This document shows positions 56,865-64,000 of a DNA stretch of 64,000 bases, piece by piece. Positions within the stretch are counted from its first letter, which is position 1. Each line of letters begins with the position of its first letter. Below the pieces are notes generated by a model. That model ran no database searches. It was given only the letters and a program-made list of their open reading frames with translations, and was not told the origin of the DNA. A program made the translations under genes and the position numbers. Location: assembly GCA_003693705.1 (NCBI GenBank), contig RBZT01000588.1, positions 145,256 to 209,255 of the forward strand, written 5' to 3'. The DNA comes from Polymyxa betae (taxonomy: Eukaryota > Endomyxa > Phytomyxea > Plasmodiophorida > Plasmodiophoridae).

Positions 56865-58421
56865 TCAATTGAGATCAAACAAGTCGTCGTCGTCGTCATC
56901 ATAGTCCAGAAATCGAGAGTCGAAAGAAGTGAACCCGAAGGAATCTACAGACCCGCCTGACAGGCCCCGTTGCCCATAACCAGAACCGACCTCGCTTACA
57001 GAGGTTTTAGACAACCCAGTTCCAATACCATATGAACCAACTCCAAGATTGCCCATAGAGGTTGCAGACAGCCCAGTTCCGACACCAGATAAACCTATTC
57101 CGGCATTGCTCTTAGAGGTTCCAGATAAACCAGTACCGACTCCAGATAAACCGCCAACATTGTTCATTGAGGTTGCAGATAAGCCAGTTGCGCCACCAGA
57201 GAGACCGGCTCCAACATTGGTTATAGAGTCTCTGGATAACCCAGTTCCGATGTTGCTCATAGAATTAACTCCTCCATAGCCTCCAGAAAATCCACCCCCG
57301 AGGCCAAACGTGTTCGAGCCCAGTTGCTGTCCTCCAGTTCCATAAAAGTTCGACGACGATCCCGAAAAGACACCACCAATCCTGTATGGTTGCGACTTCA
57401 CCGAGTAGATACCTCCTTGTCCCAATGAACTACTGCTGCTTACACCAAATCCAGTTCCACCATAACCTCCGACTCCGAAAATTTTGGAGCTGGGGCCCTT
57501 TGCTCCAAGGATGTTTCCACCACGTAAATACGAATTTGACGAGAATGTGATGCCGCTAGTGGGATGGTGTCCGTATAATTTCAGAGAGCCAGCGCCGCCT
57601 GGATAACCACCGCCGTATTTTCCTGCCGCTATGTGAATATGGCTTTTCGTGAATGAGCTGGGACCAGAGCGCTTCGAGGAGGCTTGATTCCCAAACGACG
57701 AGAATGCCTTGCGTCCAGACTTTCCGTTCTTATGAGCGCTAGTTTTCACACGGGCAGAGTTGGATTGGTTTTTCGATGCAGCATTGGCTGCTCCTTGGTC
57801 ATGTAGGTTGAGCTTATTCTGTGCTGTACGTGATCGAGCCTTCAGACCCTTGTTTCTAGCAGCAGCCTTTCGGGCTTCGGAGTCCTTGGACGATGACTTC
57901 GCGGAGGCAGTGTTGTCTTCAAAGCTGTTTGTAACATCGCTGGCTTTCTTGGAGTAAATATTGATGTTCTTGGCCCGGCTGTACCTTTTAGCATGCTTTT
58001 TCGAAGCCTGAGCGTTTCGTTCCTTCTTTTTGGCAGAAGCCGAACCTGCTGCCTTGTTATACAGATTCTTACTAGCGTCATTGCTATCTAATGCCTTGCT
58101 CAGTTTCTTGTTGTGATTCTTATTCGCGGATGCCGCCTTCAAATGTTTCTTCGCAGCTGCGTCCTTGTTCGCTCCTTGTGAATACTGATCATACCCCAAG
58201 TTATCAACATTGTTCTTTTTTAAGGAATAGCCATTGTTTGAGCTGCCTTTGTAAGCCTTGATATCCATGGCATCGTTATTGTCATTGAAGTTTCCATCAC
58301 CATAACCTTCATGGTGGCCATGATGGTGGCGATGGCCTCCATCAACATGGCCCGCCAACGCCACCATCGCCAGAAGCGTCATGGCAAAACAAAGAGTCAT
58401 CAGAGACATTGTAATTTTCAT
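56865..58421 (-). CDS. secreted Lys/Ser to Gly-rich repeat protein (paralogue A), 518 aa
   Basis: Intronless. A signal peptide (residues 1-23, MSLMTLCFAMTLLAMVALAG core) is followed by a His-rich patch (GHRHHHGHHEGYG), then a Lys/Ser/Ala/Asn-rich region to about residue 250. This contains the shared block RYSRAKNINIYSKKASDVTN at 146-165. The C-terminal half is Gly/Ser/Tyr-rich with five to six degenerate repeats of GVGTGLSATSMGN-type units. The end is acidic, DYDDDDDDLFDLN. Composition resembles extracellular structural proteins (silk-, cuticle- or adhesive-like) rather than enzymes. The plus-strand gene at 61098 shares the central block and layout. I know of no named family. Confidence 0.7.
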   Translation of the reverse strand: MKITMSLMTLCFAMTLLAMVALAGHVDGGHRHHHGHHEGYGDGNFNDNNDAMDIKAYKGSSNNGYSLKKNNVDNLGYDQYSQGANKDAAAKKHLKAASANKNHNKKLSKALDSNDASKNLYNKAAGSASAKKKERNAQASKKHAKRYSRAKNINIYSKKASDVTNSFEDNTASAKSSSKDSEARKAAARNKGLKARSRTAQNKLNLHDQGAANAASKNQSNSARVKTSAHKNGKSGRKAFSSFGNQASSKRSGPSSFTKSHIHIAAGKYGGGYPGGAGSLKLYGHHPTSGITFSSNSYLRGGNILGAKGPSSKIFGVGGYGGTGFGVSSSSSLGQGGIYSVKSQPYRIGGVFSGSSSNFYGTGGQQLGSNTFGLGGGFSGGYGGVNSMSNIGTGLSRDSITNVGAGLSGGATGLSATSMNNVGGLSGVGTGLSGTSKSNAGIGLSGVGTGLSATSMGNLGVGSYGIGTGLSKTSVSEVGSGYGQRGLSGGSVDSFGFTSFDSRFLDYDDDDDDLFDLN

Positions 58422-58733
58422 TCAGGCTGAATACAGTAAGTGTGAATTGTCGATTTTTTGGTGGGATAGCTCCGGTTCGTTGCCCGCTCGCCTCCGGTTC
58501 CGAGCACGAACCTTCCTCTCATGCCGAAGTTGCCACATGTTTTGCAAGCATTTCCCCTGAGCCTACATCAAGCCAGCTGACCGACCAAATCGCCAATCTG
58601 GAACTAGTGGCTCTTAGGGAAGCGACTGCCGGTACCCATCTAACCTTAGTTTTACGTTTTTAATGTGCTAACTGTAACGTAAGAGTATTGCTCTCCTGTC
58701 AAATGGAAAATCTCACTCTATGCTCTATGCTTT

Positions 58734-59945
58734 CTATTTACTAAGTTTGTCGAGATTAGCCATCTCTTGGGAGCATTTCAATGAAAGGGCCTCGAACCTC
58801 CTCACATGAGCAGAGAACGGCCTGGTTGGACAGCTACTGGTCGCCACATCGGCATCGCTCCCCCATGGGCTCTTGAGCTCCGGTCTTGGTGTATACATCT
58901 TTGATCTAAACGGTGGCGCTTCAAGTATGTTTGGAGTGTATGCTGGAGGATTAATATTCACTTCCGACCGACCCGGAACCAGCTTCATGCTAGCGAGCTG
59001 AGGATCTTCGGGAATTGCTCGGATCTGAAGCGGTATCGGCTGCGGTTCCATTATTCTCGGTACTAAAGAGCCATTCTGAACCATGTGCGATCTGGCAGTT
59101 CGTTGAAGAGGAACCTGTTTGAGCTCGGATAGCTCTAGATTGCGCTTGTGCCAATCGGTGAGCTTGTCGTGGTCGGGATGGTCCCAGACTGTCAAGTTCG
59201 GAGTGGATCGATGCAGCGGCCGACAACGAGTCGATAATTTAGTGGGAGATGCCGGCCTGGCAATGGCCATTAAAGTCGCTAATCGAGCCGCCTCTGAATA
59301 ACATTCTTTTGAAGGCTCGTCTCGATCAAGAAATGGCTCTTGAAACTCGACGACAAGTTCGCGAAAACCGTTCTCGCTACCACGCTCACAATTGATTAGT
59401 AATCGTTGGCGACGAGCGTTGACATCAACACCAAAACTTGTCAGCGAATTGGCGACCTCAGCAGCGGTACGCAAACCAAGATGGAGATCTTTGAACAAAT
59501 TTCGTAACAGGCCTCGTGAAACTTGGGTTGTGTTTGCCCGTAGTTTGCTGTTTTCAGAATCCCATTTATCTCCAAAGATCATATATTGACGAGTATGATC
59601 GAATGAAGTCGATGCAGGCAATGCCACAGGGTTCGATGATATTAAGTCGAAATTATATCTGTCACCATCTGGAATCGTCAACGCATGGAGAAGCCTAGCC
59701 AACGACAAAGGCGGCTTCCTCGCCGTTGTGTAGTATGCATTTGTCAGATGGATCCCTTGGGCTTTCAATGCAGCGCTTAGCTTGGCTGTAGTTATCTCGC
59801 CCAAGTCGTATTTGGAGAAGAGGTCGACGATGATTGCCCGCTTTGAATGGACATTGAGCTTCAATTCGAGCCCGGATTGATGGCAGAACTGGCCAGAAAT
59901 CCCATCGTGACCTACATCAGCCGGTTCGGTAACAGCCATTTGCAT
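58734..59945 (-). CDS. orphan protein, 403 aa
   Basis: A single intronless frame from ATG CAA ATG at 59945. The N-terminal 170 residues look folded: KRAIIVDLFSKYDLGEITTA, LLRNLFKDLHLGLRTAAEV and SFGVDVNARRQRLLINCERG, two related helix-turn repeats in which a LF..L..G.IT.AE..  pattern occurs twice. This hints at an internally duplicated helical domain, vaguely EF-hand-like or flagellar-associated. The C-terminal half is disordered, proline-rich (PLQIRAIPEDPQL, YTPNILEAPPFRSKMYTPRP). Family unknown. It sits between the two secreted paralogues. Confidence 0.55.
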   Translation of the reverse strand: MQMAVTEPADVGHDGISGQFCHQSGLELKLNVHSKRAIIVDLFSKYDLGEITTAKLSAALKAQGIHLTNAYYTTARKPPLSLARLLHALTIPDGDRYNFDLISSNPVALPASTSFDHTRQYMIFGDKWDSENSKLRANTTQVSRGLLRNLFKDLHLGLRTAAEVANSLTSFGVDVNARRQRLLINCERGSENGFRELVVEFQEPFLDRDEPSKECYSEAARLATLMAIARPASPTKLSTRCRPLHRSTPNLTVWDHPDHDKLTDWHKRNLELSELKQVPLQRTARSHMVQNGSLVPRIMEPQPIPLQIRAIPEDPQLASMKLVPGRSEVNINPPAYTPNILEAPPFRSKMYTPRPELKSPWGSDADVATSSCPTRPFSAHVRRFEALSLKCSQEMANLDKLSK

Positions 59946-60102
59946 TCTTGTCAGACGTACATTTGATCGATCTGGTCAAGGTACAGAAGAAACAAGCATT
60001 GTATGGAGACAAAAATTATAACTAAGAACCTTTCAAAAATTAAAATTCAGATTAAGACAGCATACAAAAGACTGGTTATTCTTGGACGGTCAGTAAAGAG
60101 GT

Positions 60103-60727
60103 TTACGACCGATCAACGTCCATTTTATCTTCAGATGTTGTAGGAACATTATCCACGATATCGTCTTTGCGGTTAGACAGACATGTCAATGAATGAAATA
60201 ACAACGACATATCCTTCCTTGTTGAATCCATACGGCGCTGTAGCTGATCATGTTTTTCATTCAGCAATTGGATTTCTGCTTCAAGCGTTGATATGTTATC
60301 CGCCGATTCCCCACGGCTTGGCAGCTGATTGTAAGCTTGGGCCAGAAGTCGATATTGATCGTAACGCCCTTTGGTATCATATGCCTCTTTCAACTCTTCT
60401 CTTAGCACTTGGATCTCCTTGGTTACGGAATCGATCAGGGCCGTATATTTATCATGTTTTTCAGCATACGTTGCGCGCTCTCGCTTGGCGGTTTCAATGA
60501 TTGTATGTGTCTGTGAAATATCGAAAATTAACGTATCCAATTCCGCCAAGAACTCGTCGTTTTTCTCGATGATATCCGGCGACAATAATCTCCTAGCGAG
60601 GGACAGCACCAGATGATCGCGAGCGACGAACCTTTCGGCCGTAATCTGATCTGCGAACGCATCAGGAACCCCGACAACAACACAGCAAGCTTCGACAACG
60701 ACCTGATTCAGACAGTGAAGTCGCCAT
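60103..60727 (-). CDS. THOC7: THO complex subunit 7-like
   Basis: Two exons with a 51-nt intron near the start: MATSLSES joins DQITAERFVARDHLVLSLAR. The body is coiled coil (RERATYAEKHDKYTALIDSV) with YDQYRLLAQAYNQLPSRGES, equivalent to THOC7's YD.LA..I...P.R element, then NISTLEAEIQLLNEKHDQLQ, then MSLLFHSLTCL and an acidic/Asp end (TSEDKMDVDRS). THO couples transcription to mRNA export. The longer unspliced frame starts with GTG and is rejected. Confidence 0.65.
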
Positions 60728-61011
60728 TGGAGACCTTCTAATACAAAATGAGCGTATATGCGCACTTAAACATCTGCTCTTTCAAATTCGATTCGTGTTA
60801 TTATCCTTTTAAAATTAAGATAAACGTCTCAAACGTCTTTATTGCTTGGCTTTACATTGCTAGGTAATTGGGTAGGCTTGCCGAAATAGTGGTAGGTCGG
60901 TGGGCCGGTCAGCTGGCGGCGACGGATGCCGGCGGTGAACTTCGGACCGGGTGGTCGGGCAGGAGATTATGGCATTCGGAACGTATATCGGCCCGAATCG
61001 GAACCGATCGT

Positions 61012-61017
61012 TATAAA
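61012..61017 (+). promoter_or_regulatory. candidate TATA box
   Basis: TATAAA about 80 bp upstream of the ATG of the secreted Ala-rich gene. Most genes in the window lack a clear TATA box, so it may mark strong or regulated expression. A match this short can also be chance. Confidence 0.35.
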
Positions 61018-61097
61018 GCCGACGTTTTACGTAGGTCTGCTGCTCATTCCGATATTTGCTTGTCGACAGCAACAAAGAACCTGAACCATTGTCCAAG

Positions 61098-62066
61098 ATG
61101 CGTCTTTCCACAGTGACTTTGTTGCTCGTCGGGGTGGTCCTGGCGTTGAGCGCCATTCCAGCTGAAGCTGGTATTGGACTTGGACATGGTGTCAACAGCA
61201 TCCATGGGCATTCCGGCTCCGGATCCAGCAAGGCTGCCAATGAAAAAGCCGCCCTTGCTAATGCTGCCACCAAGAAGAACGCCGCTGCTTTGAACAGCAA
61301 CTTCGCCCAGTCTACAGCCGCCGCAGCCAAAAACGCTGCTGCCAAGAAGGCATCAAAGGCAGCTGCCGCATCCCAGGCCGTCAAGAAGCACATCAACAAG
61401 AACGCCGCCGCAGCCGCCGCGAAAAAGAGTGCCGCCAGCAAGGCTGCCGCTTCCAAGCTGGCCCAGCTGAAGAAGAAGGCAGCTGCCGCTTCTCGAGTTC
61501 GCACGGCCAAGTACAACCGCGCCAAGAACCTCAACATTTACTCGAAGAAGGCTACTGATGTCGTGAACAGCTTCGTCAACGAGGCCGCCACCGCGAAATC
61601 GGCTGCCGCTGCTGCCGCCAGGAAATCAGCTGCCGCCAAGGCCGCCGCCGTCAACTCCGCCAGGACCAAACGGGCCAACAACCTGAACGCCGCCAAGGCC
61701 GCTCGCAGCCAAGCAGCTTTCAAGTCGGCAGCTAACTCAGCTCATGTCAACTCGGCAGCCAAGAAGGCGGCCAAGAAGGCTCACAAGAACGCGTTCAACA
61801 CCAACTTCGCAGCAGCTAAGAAGGCTGCCAACAAGCGCGCTGCGTTCGCCAAGTTCCACAAGCACGGATTCGGAAAGACAGGATATGGTGCTCATTCTGG
61901 TGGCTGGGGAGGTCTAGGCAGCATGGGCTATGGCATCTGGAGCGGCGGTTACCCATCATCGGTAGGAGTATATGGACTTGGCCAAGGAATTGGTCATCTG
62001 GGATTCGGTGCTGGTAGCGTGGGCAGTTTGGGAGGAGTCGGCCTTGGATTCTCTTCCATGTATTAA
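61098..62066 (+). CDS. secreted Ala/Lys to Gly-rich protein (paralogue B), 322 aa
   Basis: Intronless and more GC-rich than its surroundings. Residues 1-24 are a signal peptide (TLLLVGVVLALSAIPAEAG). Residues 45-255 are very Ala/Lys-rich with Asn and Ser, predicted helical (KNAAAKKASKAAAASQAVKK). The block KYNRAKNLNIYSKKATDVVN at 138-157 is shared with paralogue A. Residues 256-322 are Gly/Tyr/Ser-rich (GGWGGLGSMGYGIWSGGYPS). The two-part plan, a charged helical segment then a glycine-rich tail, suggests a self-assembling extracellular coat, adhesive or cyst protein. A TATA-like box lies about 80 bp upstream. No known family assigned. Confidence 0.7.
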   Translation: MRLSTVTLLLVGVVLALSAIPAEAGIGLGHGVNSIHGHSGSGSSKAANEKAALANAATKKNAAALNSNFAQSTAAAAKNAAAKKASKAAAASQAVKKHINKNAAAAAAKKSAASKAAASKLAQLKKKAAAASRVRTAKYNRAKNLNIYSKKATDVVNSFVNEAATAKSAAAAAARKSAAAKAAAVNSARTKRANNLNAAKAARSQAAFKSAANSAHVNSAAKKAAKKAHKNAFNTNFAAAKKAANKRAAFAKFHKHGFGKTGYGAHSGGWGGLGSMGYGIWSGGYPSSVGVYGLGQGIGHLGFGAGSVGSLGGVGLGFSSMY

Positions 62067-62148
62067 ATCGTCCAAACGTTAATACAGTAAAACTGGAATG
62101 TTGCGATTTGGTGATTCTCAACGTAGTCAGCTGGGCCGATGATCTAGA

Positions 62149-62914
62149 TGCGGATTCGTCACTCTCAGCATGTAGAGTTGGCTAGATCTCCATTTCAACA
62201 GGTATGCCCTAGATTAAGCAGTTAGCAGCGACAAGAATCATGTAAAGTCGAAAATGAAAGGAAGAAGCCGGGGCACCTCTTTGTTTAAAAGAGTCATTTT
62301 TGGATGGTGTTTTATGTTTTTTCTTTATAGGATTTTGGAGCCCCCGCACGGCAGTTCTATTCGCAGATCTAACATTAAATAGGAACCGAATAGCGAAAAA
62401 ACGCCACACTTTCCGTGCGCTCGTTTTGTTCTCGATCGCAGCAAAACAGAACCAGATCTGTTCTCTGTTGATCGAACCAATTCAATTTTCTCGCATACAT
62501 ATTACATACATGATAGATTTGAGAGTCATATCTTTGACACAAACTGCGGAAGGCTTTCGTGGAAATGTGAAATCATGATTCTAATTATTCAGACACATTT
62601 ACCGTATTTCAAATGCTATTTTGGAATAGAGTTCGACAAATAGAATTGCGTTGTGTGGATGCTCTGAGCCACATTTGCATCACCGACAAAGGCACAAATG
62701 TTTCGAGGCCCAATGGAAAATCGATAAAACCGTCATAAAAGATAATTCTTCATCGGGTGAGATACCAGCTGAGAAGAGCAAGTTTCGAAAGTCCCATGAT
62801 GCCCTGAACACACCAAGAAGCAAGACGAGTCACAAAGGCGTACGAAGCTCCGAATCTTACCTAGTACGAGCTGCTGTTCTCACAGCCCAACTTAAGAGGG
62901 AAATGTATCGATGA
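62149..62914 (+). CDS. possible multi-exon gene, poorly resolved
   Basis: A short exon beginning ATG CGG (MRIRHSQHVELARSPFQQ) ends at a GT donor. An AG-preceded segment reads DFGAPARQFYSQ, and a downstream frame (62651-62914) holds a Cys/His-rich stretch CGCSEPHLHHRQRHKC and a basic C-terminus (HKGVRSSESYLVRAAVLTAQ). I cannot connect these in one frame with certainty. Treat as a weak hypothesis. Confidence 0.2.
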
Positions 62915-63118
62915 CATCGATACTATAGCAATTGAGACGGGGCAACGCACATCGATGTCTTAGAGCAAGCTCGAGGGTGGCATTCGGTCGTCACCTTACT
63001 CGGCAAAGAAACATCCAGGACCGAACACATGCAGGTTGGGATGTTGATCTGCCAGAAAATTCTGGTGACTACAGCGTCTCAAATCTTCACAAAAACATCG
63101 ATCTCACAACGTAGCTAT

Positions 63119-63146
63119 GCATTAGGGTTTGGTCAAACCCTAATGC
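63119..63146. repeat. 13-bp perfect inverted repeat with TTAGGG/CCCTAA cores
   Basis: GCATTAGGGTTTG (63119-63131) and its exact complement CAAACCCTAATGC (63134-63146) are separated by only two bases. The arms carry head-to-head telomere-like hexamers. It is almost a palindrome, so it may extrude as a cruciform or bind a dimeric protein. Confidence 0.8.
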
Positions 63147-63208
63147 CATCATGACTATTGACTATGTCTCAGTGTTCGCTCCTACCGATAGCCAGTGTGT
63201 AAACCCTG

Positions 63209-63235
63209 CATTTACCTGTTTTTCGTTCAGGTAAA
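63209..63235. repeat. 9-bp perfect inverted repeat, 9-nt loop
   Basis: ATTTACCTG (63209-63217) pairs exactly with CAGGTAAAT (63227-63235) around a T-rich loop. It lies 63 bp downstream of the 13-bp inverted repeat. The sequence could form an RNA hairpin; note that its arms also resemble splice-donor sequence (CAG|GTAAAT). Confidence 0.7.
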
Positions 63236-64000
63236 TAGTAGCTCACAAACATCAGCTGCGACACTGAAATTGGAGTCATGTGATTGCCTTGAAGAATTCG
63301 AGGTTTTTAAAGACAAATGAAGACTGAAGACTATTGCGGACACAGCAATTTGAATGGAGCCGAGATGGAAGACAGACGGGCTACTTCATTTCGTACAGAT
63401 CTCAAGCAGTGATTTGGGTTTCTTTATTACTTTGTGTAGTTATGTTAGATGAACATGTCATCTGTCAAAATCTTCCTCAATGGATTATAATAAACGCACC
63501 AACCCAGTTCAAACCTCTCCCAGTTTCAGGGCATCACTCTCAGCTCCGGGTTTTCCCATCAATTGTCGGATCCTAAAATAAGAGTGTTCTGTGATTTTTA
63601 TGTCCCTTGTTAGAAATTGGTTCCCAATGTGAGAGAGGGAGAGATAATAGTGGTGAAATTCTGCCCAATTTCATTGATCAGATTCGATCTAAATTTGGAA
63701 TCGAAGATGCGGATGCAACGACTGAATGACCCAGATTCCGGCCGGAACTAATCTTGCTACTCATCTATTGATCCTGAGTGACTAATCCTGCTTCTCATCC
63801 ATTGATTCTGAGATTAAATCCAACCCCATATATAGAGACATTAGAGGATTTGATATATTAGAATCATTAGCGCATCGATCATATATAAGATGGATATTAG
63901 TACGCAATTACATATATACACAAGAGCAGATTTCAGATTTGTATCCCTTTTGGGTGACTGCGAGTCTGCGGCCTTCTTAATGACCGTAAAGGGAGTCTCC

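Larger units (their letters stand above)
62915..64000. other. non-coding tail of the window
   Basis: No frame with a recognisable motif. Contains two strong inverted repeats (listed) and an imperfect 33-bp direct duplication around 63757-63818 (CTCATC(T/C)ATTGAT(C/T)CTGAG core). A TATATA-rich stretch follows from 63828. Confidence 0.45.

Noticed and set aside
63128-63146. Chromosome end
   Set aside because: Only single TTAGGG/CCCTAA cores in an inverted repeat, with ordinary sequence on both sides; not a telomeric array.
1-64000. tRNA, rRNA, snRNA genes and CRISPR arrays
   Set aside because: No cloverleaf with a GTTCRA T-arm, no U6-like or rRNA segment, and no regularly spaced repeats were seen by eye; a covariance-model scan would be decisive.
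1-64000. Transposons or viral insertions
   Set aside because: No transposase, integrase, reverse transcriptase or capsid motif was found in any frame, and no long terminal repeats.

Overview
The window is a compact nuclear region of a flagellated, unicellular-type eukaryote, most likely a zoospore-forming fungus or a close holomycotan relative (chytrid-, blastoclad- or aphelid-like). I infer this from a combination of genes. An Ask1-like DASH kinetochore subunit and a fungal-style class III cyclase sit beside axoneme and ciliary genes (IFT56/TTC26, ARL13B, SPAG1-like and outer-dynein-arm docking-type coiled coils). The mitochondrial genes are ordinary (mL49, ABCB10-type, TMBIM5/GHITM, LYR protein). 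I cannot name the species. The genetic code is standard. Genes lie on both strands, often tens of bases apart. Nearly all are split by very short introns (mostly 43-58 nt, GT..AG, often with a CTAAC/CTGAC/TACTAAT-like branch site). Open frames alone therefore fragment most genes, and the calls below come from splicing exons by eye.

Layout. 1-3 kb: a partial Cys-motif gene, a MOZART2-like gene, an orphan and ARL13B. 4-9 kb: a HAUS5-like augmin subunit, mL49, TMBIM5 and a UCH deubiquitinase. 9-13 kb: several small orphans, then glucosidase II beta. 13-23 kb: an LYR protein, IFT56, an RGG/acidic orphan, a long disordered gene built from duplicated exons, a PUB-domain protein and an A20/AN1 zinc-finger protein. 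23-33 kb: a TH1-like/PH/PH/cyclase protein, a docking-complex-like coiled coil, an RCC1-repeat protein, an EF-hand-like protein and a sugar-phosphate/nucleotide-sugar transporter. 33-45 kb: an orphan, MLH1, a G-alpha, a short SERBP1-type ribosome-associated protein, a second docking-type coiled coil, LSM12, an alkaline-phosphatase-fold phosphodiesterase and a small coiled coil. 46-56 kb: MED17-like, ABCB10-like, MED10, an orphan, an AlkB-fold protein with apparently broken iron ligands, Ask1, SPAG1-like and a coiled coil. 56-62 kb: two unannotated secreted Lys/Ala-to-Gly-rich proteins flank an orphan and THOC7. The last 2 kb is mostly non-coding with two strong inverted repeats.

Functional themes are microtubules and cilia (MZT2, HAUS5, Ask1, ARL13B, IFT56, SPAG1, docking coiled coils), transcription (MED10, MED17, THOC7), and ubiquitin/p97 (UCH, PUB, A20/AN1). 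The best candidates for something undescribed are the secreted Lys/Ala-Gly paralogue pair, the duplicated-exon WW/acidic protein, and the TH1-PH-PH-cyclase architecture.
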